Shown here in pieces: positions 34,473-45,990 of a stretch of 64,000 bases of DNA. The stretch's first letter is position 1. Each line of letters begins with the position of its first letter. The stretch is from Adiantum capillus-veneris. Taxonomy: Eukaryota; Streptophyta; Polypodiopsida; Polypodiales; Pteridaceae. The notes beneath the pieces are model-generated. The model was not told the origin of the DNA and searched no databases. It saw only the letters and a list, made by a program, of their open reading frames with translations. A program made the position numbers and the translations under genes. The stretch spans positions 65,542,253 to 65,606,252 of the forward strand of contig CM043959.1 of NCBI GenBank assembly GCA_014529385.2, written 5' to 3'.

Positions 34473-35723
34473 ATGGCTGGATCACAGCACACTGCTCTTT
34501 ACAATATCAAGAAGTTGGATGGAACCAATTTCCCATTGTGGAAGAAGCAGATTTGGCACGTGTTGGTACAAAAGAAGCAGATAAAACCTATAAAGCTCAA
34601 GGGGATAAAACCAGAAGATATGGACGAAGATGAATGGAGCGAAATGGATGAATTGGCACTTTCTACCATTATGCTGACTTTGGCAGAAAGCGTTTACTTC
34701 AATGTAGCAGACGAGATGTCGGCTTATCAAGCATGGTTAAAGCTGAGTGATCTTTATGAGAAGCAGAGTGCAGCTTCACAGGTATACTGGCTTAAGAAGC
34801 TTGTTGACTTGAAGATGAAAGAAGGGACACCTATGTCCAATCATCTGAATGAATTCAACACAATCTATAGTCAGTTGTCAGCTCAAGGTGTCAAGTTTGA
34901 TGAACCTGTTAGAGCTATGTTCCTGTTGATCACATTGCCGAAAAGTTGGGACACTTTTCGCACAGCTTTGAGTAATTCTGCACCTCCAGATGGTTTGAAC
35001 ATAGCAGGTGTAGAAGGAAGTTTGCTTACTGAAGAAACCAATAGAAAGACAATGAACAAAGGCAAAGGAACAGCCTTAGTTGTCATGGGAAGGACCAAAG
35101 AAAAGTACAAAGGTGGAAAGAGGAATCAATCTCGTAGCAAGTCCCGCAGTGCTAAAGGCAAGAGTGACATAGAATGCTACCATTGTGGCAAGAAGGGTCA
35201 CATGAAAAGAGACTGCAGAGAATGGAAAGCAGAAAAAGGCAAAGAGAAAGCTGAAGACCATGGTGAGAAGAACAAGTCCTCAGTGAAGATTCAAGAAATA
35301 AATGTGACAAACACTGTTGTAGAGGATGACAGTCTAGTGTCAGGAGACATCTACTTCTTGAAGAATACAATGGACTCAGCTCTTCTTACAGCATCTGATG
35401 GAAATGCACTGAGTGACTGGATTATAGACTCAGGGGCATCACTTCATGACAAGGAGTGTTTTACCTCTTATGTGCCCACTAAAGATCATGTTCGGCTAGG
35501 CAATGGGCAGACATGTGAGATCTTAGGTGTTGGAGATGTTCAATTGAAGTTTCAGAATGGCTCTTCTTTCACGCTGAAGAATGGGAGACATGTTCCCGCA
35601 ATTACAAAGAGCTTGATCAACACAGGTTTACTTGATGATGGTGGCTACATCACCACTTTTGGACAGAACATGTGGAAGATATCCAAGGGTTCTATGACAA
35701 TAGAACATGGAGTAAAGTCTTGA
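34473..35723 (+). CDS. Copia Gag and protease
   Basis: An open frame of 416 codons from ATG. It starts with the copia-type Gag N-terminus (LDGTNFPLWKKQI) and the UBN2-like core (AYQAWLKLSDLYEKQSA, then SQLSAQGVKFD). A CCHC knuckle, CYHCGKKGHMKRDC, lies near residue 232, and the protease active site IIDSGAS near residue 316. The protease part continues to TGA at 35721-35723. The next frame is in the same phase, so this stop is probably an acquired point mutation. Gag packages the RNA and the protease matures the polyprotein. Confidence 0.93.
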   Translation: MAGSQHTALYNIKKLDGTNFPLWKKQIWHVLVQKKQIKPIKLKGIKPEDMDEDEWSEMDELALSTIMLTLAESVYFNVADEMSAYQAWLKLSDLYEKQSAASQVYWLKKLVDLKMKEGTPMSNHLNEFNTIYSQLSAQGVKFDEPVRAMFLLITLPKSWDTFRTALSNSAPPDGLNIAGVEGSLLTEETNRKTMNKGKGTALVVMGRTKEKYKGGKRNQSRSKSRSAKGKSDIECYHCGKKGHMKRDCREWKAEKGKEKAEDHGEKNKSSVKIQEINVTNTVVEDDSLVSGDIYFLKNTMDSALLTASDGNALSDWIIDSGASLHDKECFTSYVPTKDHVRLGNGQTCEILGVGDVQLKFQNGSSFTLKNGRHVPAITKSLINTGLLDDGGYITTFGQNMWKISKGSMTIEHGVKS

Positions 35724-35732
35724 GGACTTTAC

Positions 35733-36410
35733 ATGATTTATGTATCAAATGTCTATAAAAATGTAATCAATGTAACCGAGCAGCCGAACGTTTCTTTGTG
35801 GCATAGCCGGTTAGGACATATGTCCAAGAAGGGAATGGAAATCTTGTCTCGTTCTGGTTATTTGCCTGGCTTTTCATTTAATGATTTTGAATTCTGTGAA
35901 CATTGTCTGTATGGTAAGGAAACACAGCAGCCACATAAGCATAGAAGCAGTAGAAGAGATACACAGTTGGCACTTGTTCATAGTGATTTGTGTGGACCTA
36001 TGCCTAACCTATCTTTAGGGGGAGCTTCTTACTTTATGACATTTATAGATGATTACTCGAGGAAAGTATGAGTTTACTTTCTCAAGCACAAGGATGAAGC
36101 ATTTAGTGTTTTCAAAACATTTGTGACACTTGTGGAGAATCAGAGTGGCAAGAAGCTTAAATGCTTACGCACTGACAATGGTGGAGAGTATGTTTCAAAG
36201 GCCTTTTAGGACTTTTGTGAGTCAAAAGGTATAAAACATGAACTTACTGTTCCTCACAATCCTCCTCAAAATGGTGTTGCTGAGAGGATGAATAGGACCA
36301 TACAAGAGAAGGTCAGAAGTATGTTGTCTAATGCACAGCTGCCAAATGGGTTTTGGGCTGAAGCTGTATCCACAGCTGTTCATCTTGTAAATAGATCTCC
36401 TAGCAAGGTT
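35733..36410 (+). pseudogene. Copia integrase
   Basis: The pre-integrase zinc module reads LWHSRLGHMSKKGMEIL and CEHCLYGK. The catalytic core shows Asp in HSDLCGPM, Asp in [11 protein letters not shown] and Glu in PQNGVAERMNRT. TGA at 36069-36071 and TAG at 36207-36209 interrupt the frame. A one-base shift near 36405-36412 moves the rest into the next frame. Confidence 0.9.
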
Positions 36411-37849
36411 TGCAGAAGGATTCAGTGCCAGAGATGGTATGGTCAGCCAAAATGCCCTCATACAAGCATCTCAGAGTCTTTGGATGTGAGGCATATACTC
36501 ACGTTCCAAAGGAATCTAGGAACAAACTTGAGCCAAAGAGTAGAAAGTGCATCTTTCTAGGCTATGGTAATTCTGGTGAGATGGGGTACAGACTTTGGGA
36601 TCTCGAATCCAGAAAGGTTGTTCGCAGCAATGATGTTCACTTTAATAAATCCAAATATCATTCTAAACCAGAGAGGGTTCAAGAGGAGCAAGGACAGGAT
36701 AGAGTGGAACCACAGGTTGTGGCTGAGCCTGAGCCACCTATTGTGTGTAGATCTGGATGTGTCACGCGACCTCCTGATAGGTTTGTTCCATCTATGAACT
36801 ATGTCATGTTGACTGATTGCAATGAGCCTTCATGTTACAAGGAAGCAGTGCAAATGAAGGACTCCGGGAATTGGCAATTGGCCATGCAGTCAGAGATGAC
36901 AGCTCTGCATAAAAACCAGACATGGAAGCTAGTTAAATTACCACGGGGCAAAAAGGCTCTACCTTGTAAATGGGTTTACAGGTATAAGATCACCGCTCAT
37001 GATAGTCAGCCAAAGTACAAAGCAAGGCTTGTTTCCAAGGGCTTTAAGCAAGAACAAGGCATTGACTTTGATGAAGTCTTCTCTCTGGTGGTCAAGATGA
37101 CTACATTGAGATGCTTTCTTGCATTGGTTGCCATATTAGATTTGGTGTTGCACCAAATGGATGTCAAGACAGCGTTCTTGCATGGTGATTTAGATGTGGA
37201 AATTTACATGCAGCAGCCAGAAGGGTTTGTTGAGAAAGGCAAGGAAGATTAGGTATGCCAGGTGTTAAAGAGTCTTTATGGCTTAAAACAATCACCGAGG
37301 GCATGGTACCATAAATTCCACAAGTTTATGCTTTCTCAAGGCTACAAACGTAGTGAGTTCGATCACTGTCTATATACAAAGAAGGCTAAGGATGGTAGTT
37401 GGCTGATCCTTATTTTGTATGTGGATGACATGTTGATTGCTGGCAAGCACTTGGAAGAAATTTCAGCTTTGAAGTCAAAGATGGCAAAATTGTTTGACAT
37501 GAAAGACATGGGTGAGGCAAGTCATATACTTGGTATGCGCATTGAGAGAGACAGATCAAAGAAGTTGATTTGGTTATCTCAAAAAGAGTATATTGACAAG
37601 GTTTTGCAACGTTTCAATAGGGAGAAGGGAAAGGCACTGAGTGTTCCATTGCCACCATATGTGAAACTTAGCAAACAAGATTGTCCTGTGTCTGAGGAAG
37701 AACAGGCTGAAATGGATAAGATTCCATATGCGTCTGCAGTGGGTAGTTTGATGTATGCAATGATTGCTACTCGCCCAGACATTGCATTTGCAGTGGGAGT
37801 AGTAAGTCGATACATGTCAAACCCAGGCAAGAACATTGGGAGGCAATGA
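36411..37849 (+). pseudogene. Copia integrase C-terminus and reverse transcriptase
   Basis: After the shift the frame shows MVWSAKMPSYKHLRVFGC and CIFLGYGNSGEMGYRLW, then the copia RT: WKLVKLPRGKKALPCKWVY, GIDFDEVFS, MDVKTAFLHGDLDVEIYM, SLYGLKQSPRAWY and the catalytic YVDDMLIAG. TAG at 37250-37252 splits it. A shift near 37840 separates RNase H. Confidence 0.92.
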
Positions 37850-38376
37850 AAGGAATATTGAGATACCTGAAAGCTACAAAGAGTATGCGTATATGCTATG
37901 GGAGTCAGGAGCTAAGTGTAAAGGGTTTTACAGACTCAGATTATGCAGGTGACTTAGACAACCAAAGGTCTCCGTCAGGGTATGTCTTTACAGTGGCTGG
38001 TGGAGCAGTATCATGGCATTCTAGATTACAAGATTGTGTTACTCAGTCTACTACAGAGGCTGAATATGTTGCAGCATTAGAGGCATGCAAATAATCAATT
38101 TGGCTTAATCGACTAGTAACAAATTTGGGAATCAAAGAAGAGATTCCTGTGTTATATTGTGATAGTCAAAGTGCTATACAATTGGCTCGCAATCCAGTTT
38201 ATCACTCAAAGACAAAGCATGTGGATGTGAAGTATCTTTTCATCAGGGAAATGCTTGAGGATAAGAAACTTCAGCTTGTCAAAGTTCACACCACAGAAAA
38301 TCATGCTGATCTACTTACAAAAGGACTTCCCTCAGAGAGCTTTGCGCATTTTCGCAAGCAGTTAGGTGTAGGGTAG
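37846..38376 (+). pseudogene. Copia RNase H
   Basis: FTDSDYAGDLDNQRSPSGY, TQSTTEAEYVAALEACK, then TAA (38092-38094), then LYCDSQSAIQLARNPVYH and the tail ENHADLLTKGL. The Asp, Glu and Asp catalytic positions of copia RNase H are all visible. Only the stop breaks the frame. Confidence 0.9.
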
Positions 38377-38454
38377 TACATCACTTCTCTACATCTCTTG
38401 TATATTAGCTTGTATAGTAGCTTCTCTCACACTTAAAGTACCACATTGGACTTT

Positions 38455-38465
38455 AAGTGGGAGGT
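38455..38465 (+). promoter_or_regulatory. Copia polypurine tract
   Basis: AAGTGGGAGGT directly before the 3' LTR. Confidence 0.85.
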
Positions 38466-38657
38466 TGTTGGGGTATAAAGCCCAATGTGGTTGCCCAGGT
38501 AAGTGGGCGGGCCGCTAGGTATGTACACATATTCTTTTGTTAAAACCTAATAAGAACTCACTATGCTCTACACATTACAGTAGAGCGAGTTCACCATATC
38601 CTCGTGCTCTTCTTCTCGCACTCTCTCTCGCATCGCACTTCCGCTCGTACTCCTTCA
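38466..38657 (+). repeat. Copia 3' LTR
   Basis: 192 bp, 12 differences from the 5' LTR by eye, followed by the second GAGTT. Confidence 0.95.
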
Positions 38658-39335
38658 GAGTTTGCGCCTACAATAGTGCTAAGCATGTCACAACTGGATT
38701 TAGTCCTTTCATGCTCATGTATGGTTTTCAACCTCGGTCACCTGTTACGGTGGGGTTGGCAACAAGAAACTCCAATAGGTTAAGGATTTTCTCCAAGACC
38801 ACATAGATATTCTGAAACTTGATCGTCAGAATGTCCGACAAGCGTAGGATCGGTATAAGAAGTACGCTGATGAGAAACATCGGCAAGTTACCTTTGAGGA
38901 AGGGGAGGAAGTAATTCTACGTGTGCCAGAACATTCAGAAAGTCTGAAAACTGGTCCAACACCTAAATTATCTCCACAATATTGTGGACCTTTCAAAATA
39001 CTGAAGTGAGTAGGTGATCGTGCCAACCAATTATTTCTACCTACACATTCTCGTATTCATCCGATGTTTCATGTAATCTGTTTACGTAAGCAGTTATATG
39101 GGGGTGACAATGTCATTGACAAATAGATTTTGGTTGATTTCATTGAACCTCCTACCTTACAGCATGAACCTGAACGCATTCTTTTCTATCACGATTTTCG
39201 TACGCGTCATCATGTACGTCAACAAGCTTTAATCAAGTGGAAAGATTGACCTGAGGAAGGTGCCACTTGGAAAAACATTAGTGTTCTTGAGAAGAAGTTT
39301 CCCACTTTTATTTTTGAGGACGAAAACTCTTCTTT
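38658..39335 (+). pseudogene. Gypsy-2 integrase second part and chromodomain
   Basis: It resumes the integrase at AYNSAKHVTTGFSPFMLMYG, then VTFEEGEEVILRVPEH, LSPQYCGPFKILK and HPMFHVICLRKQL (GPY/F region). The chromodomain-like end reads RHHVRQQALIKWKD, a TGA, then PEEGATWKNISVLEKKFP. Several stops occur (near 38847, 39007, 39124 and 39247). The unbroken join across the copia element confirms the insertion. Confidence 0.88.
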
Positions 39336-39348
39336 AAGGGGAGAGTAA
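39336..39348 (+). promoter_or_regulatory. Gypsy-2 polypurine tract
   Basis: AAGGGGAGAGTAA immediately before TGTCAGGACA. Confidence 0.75.
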
Positions 39349-39752
39349 TGTCAGGACAAGGGCAAGGCTGGGCTAGACAAGGGAAATGCTGGGGTAGGCG
39401 GTGTGGAAAGGAAGTCCAACTAGGGCAAAGGGTTAGGAGCCATGCTATATAGTGGGAGGTTGGGAGGTGGACTCCAAGGCATTAGTTCCCCTAGTCTCAC
39501 ACTGAAGTACAAAAATAAATAAAGCATGGGTGGAACAAACCAGATTGGCTAGCCAAAGAAGATTGGAAGAATGCGAAGCGAGCAGCACGCGAGAATCTTG
39601 ACAAGTGGAATCAACAAAAGGAGGTAGCCAAAGCGCGAGTAGAGGTAGGGAGCTCACACCACTTGGGGAGTGGTGGGTGGGCATCATTTGAGGCCGATTT
39701 TTTAAGTGTTTTTGCATTGCTCTTTAGGTTTGGTAGTTACGTCTATTTGTAT
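39349..39752 (+). repeat. Start of gypsy-2 3' LTR (incomplete)
   Basis: Begins TGTCAGGACAAGG after the polypurine tract. It has a TATA box, CTATATAG (39445-39452), and a poly(A) signal-like AATAAATAAAG (39514-39524), the expected U3/R features. It is cut by the solo LTR at 39753. How much continues beyond 42341 cannot be judged without a second copy. Confidence 0.65.
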
Positions 39753-42341
39753 TGAGGTAGTCCGGTGCGGGCAACAAGAAGAGTGGCCTCTAAACACCCT
39801 TCGAGGCTCCCGTGCTGCTCAAATGGGGCTGGGGCAAACAAAATCAGCGACAACAACAACCCACAGCCAGAAACCAAACAAGAAAAGGGGCACCACCTAG
39901 TTGTAGATGCGAACTAGGACGCACGTGCTATCTCCTTGTACTGAAACGCACAAAGAGAGGGGAATGCAACATAGCCACACACACCAAACACAAACATTCA
40001 CCACGCCATAGAGAGGTAAAGAGCACAAATCAACTTGAGCAACTCAGTCTTAGCCTTAAAGACTAGATGCACACAAAGCTTGATGAGAAATAGAGAGACA
40101 ACACAAAACTTGACCTTGTTGCCCATACACAAATTGTCTTAGGGTCACGGGAGCCCTCTCACCGAGCACCCTCTTACAATTGACCTTTTAGGCAAACAAT
40201 TCAACAAGCCCTCAAACCACCAAGCATGAAATGGCACAACAAACTTCAAAGACAATATACCTTGAACCACTTGATGAGCCAACTTATCAAGTCAATTTGG
40301 AGAGAAGAGTCGTAGTTGCAGCATACAATTGCACCCAAAACTATGAATCTTATTTATGGACAAGAGTAGGCTACAAGTGTGATTGCAGAGCATAGTATCA
40401 CTCCACTCCTCTAGATGTCATAACTAATTTCAAGCTTCTCCACGCACCTATGTGTAGTGATGGAATAGAGCATTCACAATGCACACACTCTACACAACTA
40501 GGCTTGAAGAGTGGTGTGTTATGTGTTGAGAATGGTGTGGTGTAGTGTGATCATATGATGATTTACAAGGGGGAGAAGGGCTCTATTTATAGGTTTTAGA
40601 AGCCCCGATTAGGATTAGGCCTAATCGAGTTTATTTGAAGGAATAAAAGATTATGCATATATATATATATATATATATTTTAATGAGGGTGGGTCTCTCT
40701 TGTCCTTTGAGTCACATGGATGTGGGCTCAAGGGAAGAGAATTTTTGAGGATGAAAGGAGAGAGGATTGAGTGAATAATTTGGGAGTGCCTACTCTAGTA
40801 GAGGGTGCATTTTACAATAAGGTTAGTGGTTAGTAGTTAGTAATTATCACAAAACAATATTTACAAAATCATTCACCAAATGGTGAGATATATGATGAGA
40901 AAATTTAGAGAAGGGATGAGCTTGTAAAGAGAGGTTGAAGCTTTGGAGAAGATGACATTCACCTCTTTACAGCACCGGAAGAAGAAGCAGTCAGCATGGC
41001 GAAGCAACGCATGTCGATGAAGCTATGTTATCTTCAAACCTTGGAAAATTCATGATAAAAGCCTTCATCTACAGAGGTTATCTTTGGATTTTTGCTGATT
41101 TTTTGAATTTCTTTACAAAGTTGAAGAGAGTATGGTAATATGGACATATATGTAGAGAGAAAGGGGGACACATAGGGTGTAGAAATGGAGGATGAAGGCT
41201 ATGGAGGTGTGAGAGATGTGGCAATGGTGAAGAGGGTGAATGAGGACATGGGAGTTGCAGGTTTGGGAGTGGGAAGGAGTGTGTGTGAAAGAGGAAAATG
41301 ATAAAGTGGAAGAGGGAGTGTGGCTGCATAGCATGGGCAAACTGGGGTCCACCAATAAAATCATAGCTCACAGCTCGTAGCTCAAAAACATATGAAAACA
41401 TTTGAGGTGAAAGTTCAGCTTACGAGCTACAAATTTTGTTTGTATCACCTTTCCAAATTCGGGGAGCATGTGATCTTTAAAAATTCAGCAAAATGGACTC
41501 TTTTTTCCACTGCACAAGGTCCTTGTGAGGTCCTTCTTTGGATGATTCTTTTGAATACCTCCAAGAGTGAGCTCCCCATGGTGCATGCATGCATTCCACA
41601 TACCCTTGACCTTATTTGGTAGGTCTATAATTGAAGATATTGTTGAGATCATGATATAAGTGAATAGTACAACTAAGAAAATCAAATATTGAGGGGTCTA
41701 AAAAATATGTACATGTCAAATATAAATAATATAGGTGGAAAAAATATAAAGGGGTCAAAATAAATCTCTCTCATTATAATTCTACCATAACAAGATGAAT
41801 ATTTTTTGTGGTCTAATTTATGAGAGTAATAAAGAATAGATGTAGGAAGGAAAAAATCACAATAGTGAAAAAATATACACATAAATAAAACTAGTTTTTT
41901 TGGATTTTTATTGGGATGGAGCTACACCAAAAATAAGAGAAGCTTGCATGAAATTATTTTTATATGGAATAAAGAGTAATGCAAAATGGTAAGAAAAAAT
42001 ATGGTAATGGTGAGTCGATGTACATAGCATAAATAACACACGCCTAAGTATACATATTTAAATAATTATGAAAATTCCTTATACTTAGGCCCTATATACA
42101 ATGAAATATTTACACACAAATGGGCCATAATATACTTATATTTTTTATTTTTTTTATTTTTTTGGCTCAACTAGCCCAGTGACTAGCTAATTGAGGGTTT
42201 TTAAGAAGATATGGGAAAAGTCCCCTAACTCACACACGCCTATGTACAGTGAAATGGTAGGGATAACCAAAATGTTTGAGTGATTTGATAGGGTGAGGTA
42301 GCTTACTATGGCAATTATGGAAAGCCGAAAAACGGCTATCA
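39753..42341 (-). mobile_element. Solo LTR of the gag-only family
   Basis: 2589 bp, colinear with 16176-18783, with the same ends (+ strand TGAGG...GGCTATCA) and the same TATA box (40583-40592, minus). No internal region adjoins it. The flanks read GTAT (39749-39752) and GTAC (42342-42345), a 4-bp duplication with one change. It is the product of LTR-LTR recombination of a full element. Confidence 0.9.
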
Positions 42342-42388
42342 GTACTTTTAAATTCTAGCATAATGGATTCTTTGTTTTTTTTGAACAG

Positions 42389-42655
42389 TGTCGATGACAC
42401 GACGTGACCCCACACCGTACGAGCGCAAGTACGCAGGCAGAAAGGGCTTAAATGCCTTGATGGACATTCTGAGTTCTCACAGTGGCATGGTTAGTATTTC
42501 ACTTTACTCTTTTACATTTGTTGTAATTTAATGATAAGCTAAGAAAATAGATTTGTAATTATATATTTATACTTACAGAAAGTCTTATTGGTTTTTTGTT
42601 TGCAAAATCCAACAGATATGCCACATGGACGTGATGACACATCTAATTAGATGAC
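42389..42655 (+). pseudogene. Last exons of a CACTA-2 gene (fragment)
   Basis: Between an acceptor (GAACAG|, 42388) and a donor (GGCATG|GTTAGT, 42490) lies an open block with MTRRDPTPYERKYAGRKG and NALMDILSSHSGM. A second acceptor (ATCCAACAG|, 42615) keeps phase 0 and adds about a dozen codons (ICHMDVMTHLIR) to TGA. The upstream part is missing, so the function is unknown. By position it would be the 3' end of an element gene. Confidence 0.45.
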
Positions 42656-43110
42656 GTCAGTCTAGCCATAGCCAGATAGCATTAGTTTCCTTTTTTCATA
42701 GCACATGTATAATGAGATGACGTGCATACGTCTTTTTGTAACTATTGGAGAACCATGTATTTTCTCAATAATGGCAATTGTGTTGTAACTATTACATTTG
42801 CAAAGCTTAACAATCAAGTGATTTTTCCTATGATGTGTATAATTGTCATTGATTTACTTTTGTCAATTTACTTTCGTCCAATTACTTTTGTCAGTTTTGT
42901 ATCTTTATTCTGCAAACAATACTATGCATGATGGAGTTAATGGTTATATTGTCTTGTGGGTGACTACTTTGGGTTTATACCTTGCACTTTCTTTCAAAGT
43001 GAATCTCGGCTTATCTTGGATTCATTTAGATTTAATCTATTCTGGAAATGTTCAATATGGTTGATGGGTGGCAGGGCATTCAATGCTCTTCCACCCAAAA
43101 AAATTTACTC
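42656..43110. other. Non-coding part of CACTA-2
   Basis: AT-rich, closed frames, possibly 3' untranslated and sub-terminal sequence. Confidence 0.45.
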
Positions 43111-43772
43111 TTGGGTGTCGCTATAATCATCTCTATATAAGATTCTGCTACGTCGCTACAGAAGGACTAGAAGCGTTGTTATATGCGTCACTATAAGCAT
43201 TGCTTCTAGCGACGCATATAGTGATGGTTATAGTAGCGATGTTCCTATAGCGACGCTGTTAGCGATGGTCTTAGCAACGCTGCGGAGTATAAAAACCCAG
43301 TGTATTTTTGTCGCTAAAAGCGTCACAAGTGCACATAACCTCTTGTAGTGAAACATCCAATGTAGCAGAAAAATAACAATCTCATTGGATGTTGCACATT
43401 CAAGGAAGATGTACCCCTCATAAGGTGCACTTGATGTTCACTACTCTCTCAAGAATAGTCCCTATTCTTCTAATGGGCTTTGACTAGCTTGCACTTGAAA
43501 GTTGCAAGCAATTATGTAGAAATTTCTCAATTTGTAGGGGAGGTAGCATGCAATACTATGTTCAAACTCATTGTTAGTGAGATGAAGTTTCAAACAAAAT
43601 AATGCAAAATTTATGTTTCTATATGCCAAACGATGGTGAGATCCCTAATAATAATGCAAGTTCATCGTATGAAATATTTCAATCCAAATTTGATTTTTTT
43701 TTGAAATTCTTAAACATCATCATCCACTACCAAACTTGGTGGCTATGTGGAAATATTTGATTGAGGGGCTTT

Positions 43773-43776
<4 letters not shown>

Positions 43777-43826
<50 letters not shown>
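43777..43826 (+). repeat. (GA)n core of array unit 1
   Basis: GA run followed by ATGGTTTCTCAAACGC; the (GT)n partner lies at 43865-43887. Confidence 0.95.
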
Positions 43827-43829
<3 letters not shown>

Positions 43830-44504
43830 TTTCTCAAACGCTTTGATCTAGGACAACAAGTACATGTGTGTGTGTGTGTGTGTGTGTTATTGTGTTATAT
43901 TAAAATTTATACGCAAAAGAACATTTTGATCAAAAGACCACTGGCTTCAAACATTAGGGAGGTGATTTGCACAAAAACAATTTTCATTTAACTCATTTTT
44001 GTACAATATAATCAGAATGAACTAATCATTCCAGTTATCCTATACTTGAGGACTTAACTAGCATATGAGGATGAAATATGCCTTCATCTCCAAGGTCGGC
44101 GGACTGCAGAAACTCTAAATCTTATAAGGCAAAGACAGCAAAGAAGGGTCAAGGGGTTTCTTTGTGAGGGGGCGTAGAAGAGTTTCATGGTGAAGAAGGA
44201 ATAGCTACCCTCATGGAAAAGCTAATAAGAGTAGTTTGTACATCTCTCTGTGGTATCAAGCGGTTGAAGATAAGCGGCTGCAAGAATTGATGTAGCATGC
44301 AAGCATTGACTGAAGTAAACATAGCATGCAAACGTTGTGCTCCCAATGTTAGTTTTGCGCTTGTGTGGCTGAGAAATTTAATAGAAGAGCTTGCCCTTTA
44401 AAGACTCTTCATACATACAAAGTAAATGAAAAAGCCTCTTACACAGTGCGCCCAACTTACACTTTGTGGATCGACATTCTCCCACCGAAATAAATATGTG
44501 TATA

Positions 44505-44740
44505 TTTTTTTGAGAATTACCTACAACTTTGGAATTACAACACACACATCCACCCAACACTCATGGTGGAGGCAACAAGAATCTTAAGGTGAGCCTTCTA
44601 GCCCACTAAAGATGGCCAACCCATCATATGGATAATGGACCAACCCCTAAGGGCTACATGTCTTAGGAGCTTTCAAGGGGGTTTGAACCCAAGACCTTAG
44701 ACACAAGGGCCTCTTGCTCTACCAACCAATATACCACTCT
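44505..44740 (-). mobile_element. SINE-like element, copy 1
   Basis: The minus strand has a tRNA-like head with a B box, GGGTTCAAACC (44680-44690), and a degenerate A box (44722-44733), then a body (ATGATGGGTTGGCCATCTTT) and an A-rich 3' end. The order head, body, poly(A) is that of a pol III SINE. Confidence 0.6.
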
Positions 44741-45068
44741 TTGACAAAATGAATAATCATTTTTTCTTTGACGATTTGTTCCAAAAGTTTTTTTTTAATA
44801 ATTGGGCTTCTTTTTTATTAAAATCTAGACAAAATTTTTCCTTTTCCTCTTCCCATAACGAGCATTTTTCATTTTCAAAGGAACGCTAAGACACACTTTT
44901 CCCAAACACTACTCTTCAACATGCCTTCTTATGACCTCTCTCTTCACCTAAGCCCTTGCTCTGCTTACTTTTGCTTCTTGCATGAGAGTTATATGTAGAA
45001 TATAGCATCCTCGTCCGCTACCAAACTTGGTGGCTATGTGGAAATATTTGGTTGAGGGGCTCTGACTC

Positions 45069-45071
<3 letters not shown>

Positions 45072-45119
<48 letters not shown>

Positions 45120-45150
45120 TTTCTCAAAGGCTTTGATCTAGGACAATAAG

Positions 45151-45182
<32 letters not shown>
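45072..45182 (+). repeat. (GA)n and (GT)n cores of array unit 2
   Basis: GA 45072-45116 and GT 45155-45182, separated by the conserved TTTGATCTAGGACAA word. Confidence 0.95.
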
Positions 45183-45187
<5 letters not shown>

Positions 45188-45759
45188 GTTGTTATATTAA
45201 GATATTACTTATGCACAAAAGTACATTTTGATCAAAAGACGATTGGCTTCAGACATTAGGAAGGTGATTTGCACAAAAATGATTTTGCATCCGACTCCTT
45301 TTTGTACAATATAATCAAAATGAAATGGTCATTCTAGTTATCCTATGCTTCAAGGCTTAACCAGTATCTATGGATGAAATATGCCTTCATCTCCAAGGTC
45401 GGACTGCAGAAACTTTAAACCTTTTTAAGCAAATACAGCAGTGAAGGGCCGGGGTCTCTTTGTGAGGGGGCGCAGAAGAGATTCATGGTGAAGAAGGAAT
45501 AGCTACCCTCATGGAAAAGCTAATAAGAGTTGGTGCGTCTCTCTGTGGTATCAAGCGATTGAAGATAAGCGGCCGTAGGAATTGACATAGCATGCAAGCG
45601 CTATGCTCCCAACGTTAATTTTGCGCTTGTGCGGCTTTAAATTTCAGAGAAGAGCTCACCCTTTAAAGACTCCTCATACATACAAAGTAAATGAAAAAGT
45701 CTCTAACATATCGTGCCCAACTTCCAATTTGCACATCGACATTCTCCGACCAAGAATAA

Positions 45760-45990
45760 TTTTTTTCTTTACCTACAACTTTGAAATTAGAAAACACACA
45801 CCCAACCCTCGTAGGTGGAGGCAAACCGACTCTTAAGATGAGCCTTCTAGCCAGGTAAAGATGGACAACCCATCATATGGATTACGGGAACAACCCCTAA
45901 GGGCTACATGTCACTCGACCTATCAAGGGGGTTTGAACCCAAGACCTTAGACACAAGGGACTCTTGCTCTACCAAATTAGCTACCACTTG
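45760..45990 (-). mobile_element. SINE-like element, copy 2
   Basis: Same structure as copy 1. B box GGGTTCAAACC at 45930-45940, A box changed to TAGCTAATTTGG (45973-45984). Confidence 0.6.

Larger units (their letters stand above)
33182..38657 (+). mobile_element. Ty1/copia LTR retrotransposon nested in gypsy-2 integrase
   Basis: LTRs 33182-33373 and 38466-38657 (192 bp each, TGTTGGGG...CCTTCA) differ at 12 positions by my count, about 94% identity with no gaps. GAGTT precedes and follows the element (33177-33181, 38658-38662), a perfect 5-bp target duplication. The gene order gag, protease, integrase, RT, RNase H is diagnostic of copia. Four in-frame stops plus at least two frameshifts inactivate it. 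Confidence 0.96.
29200..39752 (+). mobile_element. Gypsy-2: 5'-truncated, decayed chromodomain-type gypsy, split by a copia element
   Basis: The plus-strand order is gag, zinc knuckle, protease, RT, RNase H, integrase (split at 33181/38658), chromodomain, polypurine tract and 3' LTR start (39349). No 5' LTR is found left of gag, so the left limit is approximate. The 3' LTR (TGTCAGGACAAGG...) has no partner here, and a solo LTR interrupts or ends it at 39753. Confidence 0.85.
42342..43350 (+). mobile_element. 3' end of a second CACTA-type DNA transposon (CACTA-2)
   Basis: The right terminus ends ACCTCTTGTAGTG, so the reverse complement starts CACTACAAGAGGT, a canonical CACTA terminal repeat. 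From about 43110 to 43340 the sequence is full of GTCGCTA, GCGACGC and AGCGATG words in both orientations, like the sub-terminal repeats of CACTA elements. Upstream are one or two exon-like blocks (42389-42655). Its left half is missing or displaced by the retroelements to the left. The solo LTR boundary at 42341 is where it starts here. Confidence 0.75.

Noticed and set aside
42722-43064. Two overlapping hydrophobic frames that could be a membrane protein
   Set aside because: They lie in the AT-rich, non-coding sub-terminal part of CACTA-2, and neither shows a family motif or splice support.
44680-44735. Minus-strand tRNA gene
   Set aside because: A and B boxes are present, but no proper acceptor or anticodon stem can be paired, and the head runs into a conserved body and poly(A). 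A SINE-like element explains it better.
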